A stretch of 54,734 nt of DNA, taken from contig NZ_QENY01000021.1 in the NCBI RefSeq assembly GCF_003096815.1, positions 1 to 54,734 of the forward strand, in the 5' to 3' direction. The position numbers were made by a program, and so were the translations under genes. Under the pieces are notes generated by a model that was given only the letters and a program-made list of their open reading frames with translations, searched no databases and was not told the origin of the DNA. Source of the stretch: Hallella colorans (GTDB taxonomy: Bacteria > Bacteroidota > Bacteroidia > Bacteroidales > Bacteroidaceae). Shown piece after piece: positions 17,764-27,333 of the stretch; positions within the stretch are counted from its first letter, which is position 1; the number at the start of each line of letters is the position of its first letter.

Positions 17764-18126
17764 ATGTCGCAATTGAGAAAACAAGCAGTAAAATGCGTGG
17801 GACGTGCTTGGAGTTTCGCGAAGTGTCAGTCTTTGAAATTAGCAGTAAGCGTGGGAATGTTCGCCATGAGTACTGGAACAATGCTGGCCAACAGCAAGGG
17901 TGCTGGCGGATTTTCCAAAGCTACCACGGAGATCTCTTCGTACCAGACCCCTGTTTCCAACCTGATGAAGGCCATCGCAGCCGTCATCGTGTTAGTAGGA
18001 GCGTTCAATGTGTATTTCAAGATGCAGAACGGCGACCAGGACGTGAAAAAGACTATCATGCTCACCATCGGTGGCTGTGTGGCTTTCATCGCCATGTCGG
18101 AAGCTCTTCCGCTCTTCTTCAAGTAA
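17764..18126 (+). CDS. traE: DUF4134 protein, TraE-like (VirB2-type pilin candidate)
   Basis: A 120-aa protein with a signal-like N-terminal hydrophobic stretch ending near AMSTGTMLANSKG and two further membrane helices (about 68-87 and 97-115). The GGFSKATTEISSYQ and YFKMQNGDQDVKKTI motifs are those of DUF4134. In size, topology and place before VirB3- and VirB4-like genes it fits the pilin subunit of the secretion system. About 100 bases of non-coding DNA precede it. Confidence 0.8.
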   Translation: MSQLRKQAVKCVGRAWSFAKCQSLKLAVSVGMFAMSTGTMLANSKGAGGFSKATTEISSYQTPVSNLMKAIAAVIVLVGAFNVYFKMQNGDQDVKKTIMLTIGGCVAFIAMSEALPLFFK

Positions 18127-18186
18127 TCAATCGGTGGGAGCCGGACCTGCAACCATGCGTCTGGCTCCTACCAAATTTCAAAGTTT

Positions 18187-18459
18187 ATGGAAGATTTCTT
18201 TCCTATATACAAAGGCATACAGAAACCGTTGGAGTTCATGGGCATCAGAGGGCGTTTCCTAACCTTTGCCGCCATTGCCATCGGTGTATCCTTTCTCGGT
18301 TTCATCCTTTTTTCCATCATCCTGGGCAAGCTGGCTGGCTTTATTGCCATGATTGTTCTTGCCCTTGTCGGACTGGCCACCATCTACATACGGCAGCGCA
18401 ATGGGCTTCACGCCAAGCATCGGAATAAGGGTATTTACATCTATCATGGGATTTTCTAA
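18187..18459 (+). CDS. traF: DUF4133 protein, TraF-like (VirB3-like)
   Basis: A 90-aa inner-membrane protein: YPIYKGIQKPLEFMGIRG, two close membrane helices (about 25-65) and a short tail (RNGLHAKHRNKGIYIYHG). This is the DUF4133 pattern that always precedes the TraG ATPase in these operons and matches VirB3 in size and layout. It is separated by 11 bases from traG. Confidence 0.82.
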   Translation: MEDFFPIYKGIQKPLEFMGIRGRFLTFAAIAIGVSFLGFILFSIILGKLAGFIAMIVLALVGLATIYIRQRNGLHAKHRNKGIYIYHGIF

Positions 18460-18470
18460 CACTAACGGTT

Positions 18471-21350
18471 ATGACACAGCAAAGAAAACCTTTCGATAAA
18501 CTTTTCTCCCAGTTGCAGGACATCAGGGATAGGGACGGGAAACTGCTCAATACGGTGCTCTGGTCCCAGAAGGGGAATCCGTCCGTACTCTTCGAAATTG
18601 AGAATCCCGTGCAGCAATATTGTACCGATGCTGACCTATATTGCCTCTTCCAAGACGTACTGGCCAACATTATAAAGACACTCGGTGAGGGGTATGCCCT
18701 ACAAAAACAGGACATCTTCTGCAAGCAGGAGTATCACCATGAGCCGGAGGGAGAACAGGAGTTCCTGACCGAAAGCTACTTCAACTACTTCGAGGGACGG
18801 GAATATACCGACATACGCACCTTCCTCATCGTTACGCAGGAGTGTGCGCACAATGCTTTCGTGAAATACGACGCCAAAAGATGGGAGGACTTCCACGTCA
18901 AAGTAGCCAAGGTAGCTGACATTCTGCAAGAGAAAGGTATCGCCCACCGCAAGCTGAGCAAGTCGGAGATAGACGAGTATCTTCACCGCTTTATGGCATT
19001 CCAGTTCAAGCAGGGTCCATTCTCCATGACCAATTTCAAGTGTTCTGACGAGAACCTGAAGATAGGCGACCGGACGGTAAAGTCTTTTCCCTTGGTGGAT
19101 ATAGATGAAATCAATATGCCCAACTTCGTGAGGCCGTTCCTTTCGGTCAACATCAACGGTACCTACATTGCCACTGACCTCTTCTCTTTTCTGACGGAGA
19201 TACCTTATACTGACTGCGTCATCTACAATCAGGTTATACAAATACCTGCCCAGCGCAGGCTTATGCGCAAGCTGCAAAGCAAGGCGAAGCGCCACGGATC
19301 CATGCCCGATCCATCCAACCGCATCGCCAAAGAAGATATAGAACGGCTGATGGACACGCTGGCTGTGGATAGCAAGCTGATGGTTTATACCAATTTCAAT
19401 ATCCTCGTCAGTTGTCCGCACGACAAGTTAACACCGGTTACATCGTACATCGAGACAAAGCTCTACGACTGTGCCATCATGCCCTCTCGATCGGCATATA
19501 ACCAGCTGGAGCTCTTCACGTGCAGCTTTCCTGGCAATGGCTATGCCTTCAATCCTGATTACGACCTTTTTCTTACGCTGTCGGACGCGGCGCTCTGCCT
19601 ATGCTTTAAGGAGCATCTGAAACATTCTGAGGAGACGCCGCTCAAAACCTACTATACAGACAGGCAGGGACTTCCTGTGGCGATAGACATTACCGGCAAG
19701 GAGGGAGTACACAAGTACACTGACAATGCTAATTTCTTCTGTATCGGACCCAGTGGCAGCGGCAAGAGCTTCCACATGAATAGTGTGGTGCGCCAGCTTC
19801 TGGAGCAGAATACGGATGTGGTGATGGTAGATACTGGAGATAGCTACGAGGGTATATGCAGCTATTTCGGTGGCACCTATATCACGTACTCCAAAGAGCA
19901 TCCCATCTCCATGAATCCGTTTAAGATTACCAAGACGGAATACCGACAGAACTTCGGGGAGAAGAAGAACTTTCTCAAATCGCTTATCTTCCTCATCTTC
20001 AAGGGAAGCGAGATGCCTTCAAAGATTGAAGATGCTATCATCAATCAGGTCATCGTGGAGTATTATGACGCTTTCTTCCACCCCTTCCGTGGTTTTTCCG
20101 CAGAAGAAAAAGATAGGTTGCGACACCGACTCTTGCTGGAGGATAAAAAGAACGGTGAGTATGAGAAGTATGGTGAGAAGGTGGAGCATAGCTACTATCA
20201 AGATTTTGAGGGATATCAGGGAAACACTTCTGCAAGTGTCAATGCAGAAAGCAGAGATGCCATCTTTTCTGAAGCCGAGGTTGCGCATCACATCAAGGCA
20301 AAACGCCAGGTGAAAAAGCTGCATGCTCTGGTCAATGACCAAGCTGCGACGGAGGGTGAGAAGGTGGCTGCCAACCGTCAACTCATGCGCCTCATGGCTG
20401 AGGTTATCGAAGGCAGCTACCTCATGCGCATCGAACAGAAAATCGAGAAGATGGAGCAGCGCAGACGGAAGATGACGGTCAGGAAGCTGTCCTTCAACAC
20501 TTTCTATGAATATGCGCTGGAACGTATTCCACAACTGATGACCGAAAAGAAGATAGCCTTCGACATTGACAACTTTGCTGCTATTCTCGAACAGTTCTAC
20601 CGTGGTGGCGAGCTGGAGTGCACGCTGAACAACGATCTGGAACAGTCACTCTTCGATGAACGGTTTATTGTCTTCGAGATTGACAAGATCAAAGATGACC
20701 CTGTGCTGTTCCCTATCGTGGTGCTCATCATCATGGATGTGTTTCTCCAGAAGATGCGTATCAAGAAAGGCCGAAAAGCTCTCATCATCGAAGAGGCATG
20801 GAAAGCTATCGCCTCGCCTACGATGGCAGAATATATCAAGTATCTCTACAAGACGGTGCGTAAGTTCCACGGCATCGCCGGAGTTGTGACACAGGAACTG
20901 AACGACGTGATTGATTCTCCCATTGTCAAGGAGGCTATCATCAACAACAGCGACGTGAAAATTCTGCTTGACCAGGCCAAATTCAAGGATCGGTACGATG
21001 ACATTGCGGCTATCCTCGGACTGACAGCGGTTCAACGACAGCAGATCTTCACCATCAACAGTCTTAACAACCACGAGGGCCGGAATTACTTCAAGGAGGT
21101 ATGGATATGCCGTGGACAGGTATCGGATGTGTATGGTGTGGAAGAACCGCCTGAATGTTACTGGGCCTACACCACGGAACGGGCGGAAAAGGAAGCCCTC
21201 AAGATTTACACGAAGCATTATGGTGGTAACATCCAACGTGCCATCACAGAGATAGAGAAAGACCGCAGAAAGGCAGGGATAAGCAAATATCTCGATTTCG
21301 CGCGGCATGTCAACGAACATCAAAACATTATGAGCTTATGGAAAAGTTAA
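18471..21350 (+). CDS. traG: TraG-family conjugation ATPase (VirB4-like)
   Basis: A 959-aa motor ATPase of the type IV secretion system, acting at the inner membrane in pilus assembly and substrate transfer. Walker A is GPSGSGKSF at 426-434; Walker B is KALIIEEAW near 768-776, followed by the RKFHGIAGVVTQELNDV segment. The region around 600-670 is charged and probably helical. Length fits the Bacteroidetes TraG family, though slightly long. The stop overlaps the start of the next gene by 13 bases. Confidence 0.93.
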   Translation: MTQQRKPFDKLFSQLQDIRDRDGKLLNTVLWSQKGNPSVLFEIENPVQQYCTDADLYCLFQDVLANIIKTLGEGYALQKQDIFCKQEYHHEPEGEQEFLTESYFNYFEGREYTDIRTFLIVTQECAHNAFVKYDAKRWEDFHVKVAKVADILQEKGIAHRKLSKSEIDEYLHRFMAFQFKQGPFSMTNFKCSDENLKIGDRTVKSFPLVDIDEINMPNFVRPFLSVNINGTYIATDLFSFLTEIPYTDCVIYNQVIQIPAQRRLMRKLQSKAKRHGSMPDPSNRIAKEDIERLMDTLAVDSKLMVYTNFNILVSCPHDKLTPVTSYIETKLYDCAIMPSRSAYNQLELFTCSFPGNGYAFNPDYDLFLTLSDAALCLCFKEHLKHSEETPLKTYYTDRQGLPVAIDITGKEGVHKYTDNANFFCIGPSGSGKSFHMNSVVRQLLEQNTDVVMVDTGDSYEGICSYFGGTYITYSKEHPISMNPFKITKTEYRQNFGEKKNFLKSLIFLIFKGSEMPSKIEDAIINQVIVEYYDAFFHPFRGFSAEEKDRLRHRLLLEDKKNGEYEKYGEKVEHSYYQDFEGYQGNTSASVNAESRDAIFSEAEVAHHIKAKRQVKKLHALVNDQAATEGEKVAANRQLMRLMAEVIEGSYLMRIEQKIEKMEQRRRKMTVRKLSFNTFYEYALERIPQLMTEKKIAFDIDNFAAILEQFYRGGELECTLNNDLEQSLFDERFIVFEIDKIKDDPVLFPIVVLIIMDVFLQKMRIKKGRKALIIEEAWKAIASPTMAEYIKYLYKTVRKFHGIAGVVTQELNDVIDSPIVKEAIINNSDVKILLDQAKFKDRYDDIAAILGLTAVQRQQIFTINSLNNHEGRNYFKEVWICRGQVSDVYGVEEPPECYWAYTTERAEKEALKIYTKHYGGNIQRAITEIEKDRRKAGISKYLDFARHVNEHQNIMSLWKS

Positions 21351-22066
21351 GGTTAATTTTCGTTCTGGCGATGCTCCTTGCCTCGCTGAACATTCGGGCT
21401 GGCTGGCGAGTGGTGATAGATAAGAAAACCACGGCCGCCGTTATGTCCAATGCTGCTTCGCAGAAACTCATAGAGGACAGGCACAACGGGCGTCTGGATT
21501 CCATCAATACCAAGCAAGAGAAGCTGATGAAATATACCGCTACGATGGCAAGCATCAAGGAACTTTACCAACTCTCCATGCAGAACATCACTGGTTTTGG
21601 GGAAGAAAGCAGATACTACGGTGAAATCGTCTCGCTCACAGCCAGTATCTTCAAGGATGTGCCCATCGTGCTGAAACAGCTCGGCAAGTCACCGGGCAAG
21701 AACTATGTGGTATGCCTCAATGAGATGACCAATCTCGTGTCCGAGACGCAAGGACTGGTACACGACTTTGTGGATATTGTAAACAACGGCAAGGTACGCA
21801 ATCCTTTGGGCACGGCCAAAGATGATGGCAAGGACGACGGATATAACCTGCTCAACCGCTATGAGCGGCTGACGATGGCCAACAAGATCTACAGTCGTCT
21901 GCTTGAAATCCACTATAAGCTGGAGGTTATGGTGATGATGTGCCAGTTCGGTAACAACTGGGGGGATGTGCTCATGGCCATTGACGTGGAGTCGTGGGCT
22001 GCCTATATCACGGCTCAAAACTCCGTTGACGGGTTGATTGACAACTGGAACGGCTTGGATGTCTAA
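21338..22066 (+). CDS. Secreted conjugation protein (VirB5 position), first of three
   Basis: A 242-aa protein with an N-terminal signal sequence (LIFVLAMLLASLNIRAG), then a mainly helical body. Its last 50 residues (MVMMCQFGNNWGDVLMAIDVESWAAYITAQNSVDGLI) resemble the ends of the proteins at 22080 and 43717. It occupies the place of TraI (DUF4141) between VirB4 and VirB6 homologues, which suggests a periplasmic pilus-tip or channel protein. I do not recognise a specific family. It overlaps traG by 13 bases. Confidence 0.65.
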   Translation: MEKLRLIFVLAMLLASLNIRAGWRVVIDKKTTAAVMSNAASQKLIEDRHNGRLDSINTKQEKLMKYTATMASIKELYQLSMQNITGFGEESRYYGEIVSLTASIFKDVPIVLKQLGKSPGKNYVVCLNEMTNLVSETQGLVHDFVDIVNNGKVRNPLGTAKDDGKDDGYNLLNRYERLTMANKIYSRLLEIHYKLEVMVMMCQFGNNWGDVLMAIDVESWAAYITAQNSVDGLIDNWNGLDV

Positions 22067-22079
22067 AGAAGTTCGGCTT

Positions 22080-22775
22080 ATGAAAAAGGCATGGAATATA
22101 AAAAGATATGGGCTGTTGTTATGGTGCTTCATGGTAGCAGTTCCCATCTTTGCCGATGTTATACCGACGCCGAGGGATCCGCTAACCATTGAAGCCCTTA
22201 TTAGTCTGCATAAACTCATCAAGGGTGAAGAGGACAAGGCCTTGGCAAAGGTGGCAACGAGTTTTGGTGAACAGAGTATCATCACAAAGGGTGCTACCAA
22301 GTTCAATGATGTCAGAACGACCTTGGACAGCAAATTGAATAATGGCTATTCCTACATCATCTTAGCCAGCGCATTGGGTTCGACAGTCAACAGCATGTAT
22401 CGCTTGATACAGGAGTACTCCCAGTTTACACGCTCCACTTTTCAATATGCCTCCAAGAAGCCGATGGTGGCATGGTACTATACAGAAGCGAATATGGCTT
22501 GTGCAAGAGAAATCAAAAACATCAAAGCCCTTTATGCATCGCTTGCCGCCAGCGGTGTCAACGTAATGAAGGCCTCGATGGACGAGAAACTTCACCTTAT
22601 CATGGAGTTGAAGACTTCCATAGAAAACATGAGAGGTATCATCGATGGTGCTAACGTCTGGTGTAGCATCATTACCGTCGACGGGGTCAGATACGATTAT
22701 ATTTGGGACATCCTCAACAGTGAGGTGACGGACAAAATAGCAGAAGGAGTAATTAACAAATGGAACAGTATATGA
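22080..22775 (+). CDS. Secreted conjugation protein, second of three
   Basis: A 231-aa protein with a signal sequence (GLLLWCFMVAVPIFA) and a helical body. Its organisation is like the preceding gene: signal peptide, long helices, and a C-terminal segment with a conserved Trp or Tyr and Val-Asp (VDGVRYDYIWDIL). It is probably a diverged duplicate. It begins 13 bases after the previous stop; its stop overlaps the next start (ATGA). A role in the periplasmic part of the transfer channel is inferred from position only. Confidence 0.62.
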   Translation: MKKAWNIKRYGLLLWCFMVAVPIFADVIPTPRDPLTIEALISLHKLIKGEEDKALAKVATSFGEQSIITKGATKFNDVRTTLDSKLNNGYSYIILASALGSTVNSMYRLIQEYSQFTRSTFQYASKKPMVAWYYTEANMACAREIKNIKALYASLAASGVNVMKASMDEKLHLIMELKTSIENMRGIIDGANVWCSIITVDGVRYDYIWDILNSEVTDKIAEGVINKWNSI

Positions 22776-23452
22776 GAAAATTTCTATTCATCACGGCTGG
22801 GTTACTTTATCTTTCCCTGTCCGCATTTGCACAGCATCCGACCTACGATGACCAGAAGGAAAAGCAGTGGAAGTCAATGGAGAACGGACCATGGGACTTT
22901 GCTCCTGCATGGTATTATTACTTATTACACAAGAAATATAGCGGCGGAGAGGCTTACTGGCAATGGAGATTTCTCAAATCTGGCTGGAGAGTTAGGTTTA
23001 AGGAAAGTAAGTCCAGCGTGAAACGCATCATGCCCACTCGTATCACCGCCGAAGAGACGCAACGACAGAAGATGAAGGAAACCGAGCAGGAACGTGCGAA
23101 GATAGAAGAACTCTACAAGGAGGAAGTGGCGCGTGCCGCTGACAGGAATGTCGATCTGGTTTATTCCTCCTTCAAAGCCGACTTCGAACGCATGCAGAAA
23201 TCTATTTCCGACGGACTGCTCTTCTGTATGCAGAGGAGCAGCGGCAAACTGAAATTTCAGGTCGATGAGCTGACCCGGCAGAACGAGATGATTTGCCAGG
23301 ATATAGCCTATATCCATCGGACGGGTGTGGGATATGAACTTGAAAACGCCAAACGGCAGAAAGCCTACCAACAATATAAGAAACAGATGGAGGAAATTGT
23401 CAGTCGCGTGGCACATCTTGTAGGCATGGCGCAAAACTATTACAAACGATAA
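22772..23452 (+). CDS. Secreted coiled-coil conjugation protein, third of three
   Basis: A 226-aa protein with a signal peptide (FLFITAGLLYLSLSAFA). A Trp-rich segment (WKSMENGPWDFAPAWYYYLLHKKY, about 35-58) is followed by a long charged helical part (about 85-215) likely to form a coiled coil. I do not recognise the family. The start overlaps the previous stop by four bases (ATGA). It sits directly before the VirB6-like TraJ, so a periplasmic support role is plausible but not shown. Confidence 0.62.
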   Translation: MRKFLFITAGLLYLSLSAFAQHPTYDDQKEKQWKSMENGPWDFAPAWYYYLLHKKYSGGEAYWQWRFLKSGWRVRFKESKSSVKRIMPTRITAEETQRQKMKETEQERAKIEELYKEEVARAADRNVDLVYSSFKADFERMQKSISDGLLFCMQRSSGKLKFQVDELTRQNEMICQDIAYIHRTGVGYELENAKRQKAYQQYKKQMEEIVSRVAHLVGMAQNYYKR

Positions 23453-23456
23453 AATT

Positions 23457-24815
23457 ATGGTTACAGATATTTTGATGAATATTGCAAGTCAGCTACTCAC
23501 CATGGGACTGCCCTCTATTGACCAAAGCCTTGAGAAGCTGCTGGTGGCGATGGATACCTTCCCGAAGTCGGCTGTGCTGGGCAACACCGTGGGCTACGCC
23601 CGTGTCATAGGCTTGTGTCTCGCCCTTTGTGTGGGGTCCTACGAGTGCTGGATGATGATGCTTGGACGTAGGGCGATGGACGTAATGAAACTTCTCCGCA
23701 TCGTGGGACTGTCCATCTGCATCACTTACAGTTCTTGGATCTGTCAGGAACTGGCCCGACCGGGTAAAGCGTTGGAGGCGACCACCAAACAGATGGCGAG
23801 CAGCAAGAACAAGGAAGTGGCTGCGCTGGAACTCAAAGTAGCACAGAAGCAGTCGGACTATCTCAAACGACTCCGACAGGTGCAGGACAGTATTGAGACA
23901 GCGAAGCAGGTACAGACCATCGGGGAGGATGCCCATTGGTGGGATAAGCTCATCTACAACATGGAAAATCTGGGCACGACCATCAACAACTATGCGCAGC
24001 GAGCCACCGTAGCCGCTGAGACAAAAGTGTCGGAATGGATAAACGACGTGATACGTTTCATCGGTGAACTGATATTCCAGATGTCGTATTATGGCATCTT
24101 GGTAGCCCAGCGTATTTTCATGGCTATACTGGCCACATTTGCCCCCATCATGTTCGCCCTCTCGATAGTACCGCCATGGAGCAGTGCATGGTCGCAATGG
24201 ATCAGCAAATATCTGTCCTTGTCGCTATGGGGATTTGTCACCTATATGTGCCTGTACTATATCGACTTCATCCTAATGTATAACCTCGGCGAGGACCTCA
24301 ATGCCTATGGCAGGCTTCTGCAGGGGCAGGTGAACTCTTGGGGACAGATAGGCGCTTTGGGCATTCAGGGCATCGGCTCCAACTGCATGTATGCTATGGG
24401 TATGCTGGTGGGTGCCTATATCATCCGTTTCGTCCCTGAAGTGGCATCATGGCTAATTCCAGGAGGTGTGAGCTCAAGTGCCGGCAGTGCTGCCGGAGGT
24501 GTCGTAGCAGGAGCCGTAGGCGGAGCTGTGGGCAGTGCCGCTTCTACTGGAGTGGGTATCGCTTCAGTGGCTACACCAATGGCGGGTGCGGCAGTCTCTG
24601 GTGCGGCGCATCTTGGTGCAGCTGGTATGGCAGGAGCAGTGAGCGGCGCAAGTGGCTATTCCGATGGCGGAGTGGCTACTATGGCTGGAGTCATGGGAGG
24701 CGCTGCCTCAGGTGTGGCGAAAGAGGCCAAACACATGTTCACAGAAAGCTCTGCTGGCAAGGCGGCATCGAAGATGGGCAGCTCCATGAGAGATTCTTAC
24801 AACAGAGGAAAATAA
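23457..24815 (+). CDS. traJ: TraJ-like conjugative transposon protein (VirB6-like)
   Basis: A 452-aa polytopic inner-membrane protein. Hydrophobic segments lie at about 40-65, 75-95, 200-245, 250-275 and 295-320, with a charged coiled region at 100-160. The last 120 residues are Gly/Ala/Ser-rich and end in a basic tail, as in TraJ/VirB6-type proteins. It should form the inner-membrane channel. It follows the signal-peptide proteins by four bases and precedes TraK by 17. Confidence 0.8.
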   Translation: MVTDILMNIASQLLTMGLPSIDQSLEKLLVAMDTFPKSAVLGNTVGYARVIGLCLALCVGSYECWMMMLGRRAMDVMKLLRIVGLSICITYSSWICQELARPGKALEATTKQMASSKNKEVAALELKVAQKQSDYLKRLRQVQDSIETAKQVQTIGEDAHWWDKLIYNMENLGTTINNYAQRATVAAETKVSEWINDVIRFIGELIFQMSYYGILVAQRIFMAILATFAPIMFALSIVPPWSSAWSQWISKYLSLSLWGFVTYMCLYYIDFILMYNLGEDLNAYGRLLQGQVNSWGQIGALGIQGIGSNCMYAMGMLVGAYIIRFVPEVASWLIPGGVSSSAGSAAGGVVAGAVGGAVGSAASTGVGIASVATPMAGAAVSGAAHLGAAGMAGAVSGASGYSDGGVATMAGVMGGAASGVAKEAKHMFTESSAGKAASKMGSSMRDSYNRGK

Positions 24816-24832
24816 ACTAAAAACGACAGGAT

Positions 24833-25429
24833 ATGTTAATACAAAGTTTGGAACAGAAAACAAGGCTCGCACTGACAACTGTACTGCTGACCATCATCGG
24901 CAGTACGGTGGTCTGTGCCTGCTGCATCTTCTACTGTGCCAAGTTGGTAACGGAAGAGCGTAATCAGATTTATGTCCTCGATGGCGACATTCCTTTCCTC
25001 GCTGAAAGGAGTAAACAGGAGGCGAATTTTGTCATGGAGGCAAAAGCACACATCCAGCTCTTCCATCAGTATTTCTTCAATCTGCCACCCGATGACGACT
25101 ATATCAAATGGACACTGTCCAAAGCCATGTATATGGCGGACGGTACGGCTCTAAAACAGAAACAGGCGATGGAGGAAAATGGTTTTTACTCAGACATCGT
25201 CTCTTCTTCGGCCGTGTGCATGATCATCTGTGACTCCATCAAACTGGACGAACACACTCGAAAGTTCAAATACTACGGTACGCAGATTATTAAACGTCGT
25301 TCACGCGACATGAAACGCTCTCTTATTACGGTGGGCGGCATTGAGAATGTACCCCGGACAAGGAACAATCCGCACGGTCTGCTGATTACCAACTGGAGAA
25401 CATTGGAGAACAAGGATTTAGACTACTAA
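24833..25429 (+). CDS. traK: TraK-like conjugative transposon protein (VirB8-like)
   Basis: A 198-aa bitopic protein: one N-terminal membrane helix (about 16-40) followed by a periplasmic domain beginning VTEERNQIYVLDGDIPFLAER. Size, topology, the HIQLFHQYFFNLPPDD segment and position after TraJ match TraK of Bacteroides conjugative transposons. It is the counterpart of VirB8, which nucleates the channel. Confidence 0.85.
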   Translation: MLIQSLEQKTRLALTTVLLTIIGSTVVCACCIFYCAKLVTEERNQIYVLDGDIPFLAERSKQEANFVMEAKAHIQLFHQYFFNLPPDDDYIKWTLSKAMYMADGTALKQKQAMEENGFYSDIVSSSAVCMIICDSIKLDEHTRKFKYYGTQIIKRRSRDMKRSLITVGGIENVPRTRNNPHGLLITNWRTLENKDLDY

Positions 25430-25433
25430 GGGT

Positions 25434-25910
25434 ATGAAGAAGAAAATGAAACGTGCGAAAGAGGCCAAGGCCAGATGGGAACAGGAAACCAAGGGGAAGC
25501 TGGAGTCCTTTGTAAGGAAGCTCTCTTTGCAATGGAAGATACGGGAACGGATAGATGCTGCCAACGCATGGGCTGTGAAACACCCGAAGCGTACGGCGGC
25601 CATGACCATCGGTGCACTGGTCTGTTCGCTCTGCTTGGGGATAGTCGTGTCACTCTATACTCCGCAACCCAGCAAGGATATTGTGGGGGAGATAGAGAAT
25701 GTGCAGCCTATGTTCGCCGGGCTGCAGAGCATACAGAACGGCAAGAACGTACAGGTTCGAGAGGTCGGACAACTGGCTCTGCGAGGACAGCAGCTGAAAT
25801 GGGAACTGGATTCCTTGGTGCGTATTCCTATCAAGACGCATCAGGATTCCACGCTTATCATCTATAAATATAGGCAGCTCGAAATGATAGTGACAAACTT
25901 AAAACATTAA
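25434..25910 (+). CDS. TraL-position membrane protein
   Basis: A 158-aa protein with a highly basic N-terminus (KKKMKRAKEAKARWE), one membrane helix (about 53-76) and a periplasmic helical tail. It takes the place of TraL (DUF3989) between TraK and TraM, but is longer than usual, so the assignment rests mainly on position. Four bases separate it from both neighbours. Confidence 0.6.
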   Translation: MKKKMKRAKEAKARWEQETKGKLESFVRKLSLQWKIRERIDAANAWAVKHPKRTAAMTIGALVCSLCLGIVVSLYTPQPSKDIVGEIENVQPMFAGLQSIQNGKNVQVREVGQLALRGQQLKWELDSLVRIPIKTHQDSTLIIYKYRQLEMIVTNLKH

Positions 25911-25914
25911 TGAT

Positions 25915-27303
25915 ATGAAAGAACTGATTAAGAAATTCTTGCTTAAAGCCGGACTGAGAAAGGAGGATGATCCGTTGAGCGCTATACGGACGGAGGCTAA
26001 TGCAGAAGCGCAGGGCGAAAACAAGGAAGAGTCCGACGAAAGGGAAAAGACAAGTCCGAAAGAACCTCCAGTGGTGAAGCCCTTATCACAGGGCAAGAGT
26101 TGGTGGCGCATCGATTTCAAGCAGCCCAAGTATATCTTTCCATTGGCCATCCTCCTGCCCATCTTGTTCTTAGGCTATGAGCTGATTGGTGTGTTCGGAG
26201 GGCAGGGCGATGCCCAGAAGGGTGTTGCCACCGACAGTATCAACGCTTCGCTGCCCACAGCAGCCAATGATGAAATGGGGGACAAGATGGCGGAGATGAA
26301 CAAACGCTATAACGAGGAAGATGCGGCATCGGCAGTGAACGGCATCGGTGAGGACCAGCCACAACAGGACTCGCTCAGCAACAGTTATCAAGAGCATGAG
26401 CTGGACAATATAGACCGGCAGAATGCTATCAATGCGCAGCGGCAGAAGGAGATGGAAGCCTTGCAACAACGACTGGCACAGTCTCGGAAGCACATCAATG
26501 CCTATGAGGGTGGCAGCTACGGGGGCGCATCCGAATATGGTTCGGCCAGCAGCTATGGGCGTAGTTCCCGACAGGCTGAAATGGATGACTATGCAAAGGA
26601 GGTGGAGGCGATTCAGAAGAGGAGTCTTGTAAGACAGAAGGCATTGGAGAAGAGCATGGGTATTGGTAACGAGGATGAAAGTGCCAAAGTGTCAAAAGTG
26701 CCACAGCCATTCAATGCACCTAATCGCAAACCGGAAGAGAAACCTGTCATCGTCAAGAAAGTGATGGAGGGTAATGCTGATAAGTTCAATACCGTCAGTG
26801 CCGAGCCTACGACGGACGTGCCGTTGATCCGTGCCATGATAGACAAGACGACCAAGGCACATGAGGGTACGCGACTCCGCTTCAAGCTCCTCGATGATGT
26901 GACGCTCAAAGGGACAAAACTGAAGAAGGGTACCTATCTCTATGGTACGGTGACGGGATTCGGTCAGCAGCGTGTGATGGCTTCCATCACCAGCATCCTG
27001 GTCAGAGATAAGTTCATCAAGGTGGGACTCTCGGTCTATGACAATGACGGTATGGAGGGCTTTTATGTCCCAGAGTCTGCCTTCCGTGACCTGATGAAGG
27101 ATGCCAAGGCGAATGCCCTGCAGAGCAACATCAACTTTGACGGTGGGTATGGCGGTGGACTGAGTTCTGAGGCAGTGGCTCTGCAGGCTCTTCAGAACAT
27201 GTACCAGTCGGCAACATCAGCCGTGTCTGCCAATATCAGAAAGAACAAGGCTCGTATCAAGTATAACACCATCGTTTATCTGGTCAATACCAGTGCAGAG
27301 TAG
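25915..27303 (+). CDS. traM: TraM-like conjugative transposon protein (VirB10-like)
   Basis: A 462-aa protein: charged cytoplasmic N-terminus, single membrane helix (about 72-94), a long Gln/Ser/Gly-rich periplasmic linker (about 100-280) and a conserved C-terminal domain (FNTVSAEPTTDVPLIRAMIDKT through YGTVTGFGQQRVMASI). This is the TraM family layout, equivalent to VirB10, the energy-sensing link between inner and outer membrane. The gene is directly upstream of traN. Confidence 0.9.
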   Translation: MKELIKKFLLKAGLRKEDDPLSAIRTEANAEAQGENKEESDEREKTSPKEPPVVKPLSQGKSWWRIDFKQPKYIFPLAILLPILFLGYELIGVFGGQGDAQKGVATDSINASLPTAANDEMGDKMAEMNKRYNEEDAASAVNGIGEDQPQQDSLSNSYQEHELDNIDRQNAINAQRQKEMEALQQRLAQSRKHINAYEGGSYGGASEYGSASSYGRSSRQAEMDDYAKEVEAIQKRSLVRQKALEKSMGIGNEDESAKVSKVPQPFNAPNRKPEEKPVIVKKVMEGNADKFNTVSAEPTTDVPLIRAMIDKTTKAHEGTRLRFKLLDDVTLKGTKLKKGTYLYGTVTGFGQQRVMASITSILVRDKFIKVGLSVYDNDGMEGFYVPESAFRDLMKDAKANALQSNINFDGGYGGGLSSEAVALQALQNMYQSATSAVSANIRKNKARIKYNTIVYLVNTSAE

Positions 27304-27333
27304 CGTTCAACAATTCATCAAACATTAGAAAAT

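Noticed and set aside
17712..18428. Open frame of 238 codons on the plus strand
   Set aside because: It runs through traE and traF in another frame, has no protein-like pattern, and both genes it covers match known families.
18699..19421. Open frame of 240 codons on the minus strand
   Set aside because: It is the antisense shadow of the well-supported traG gene.
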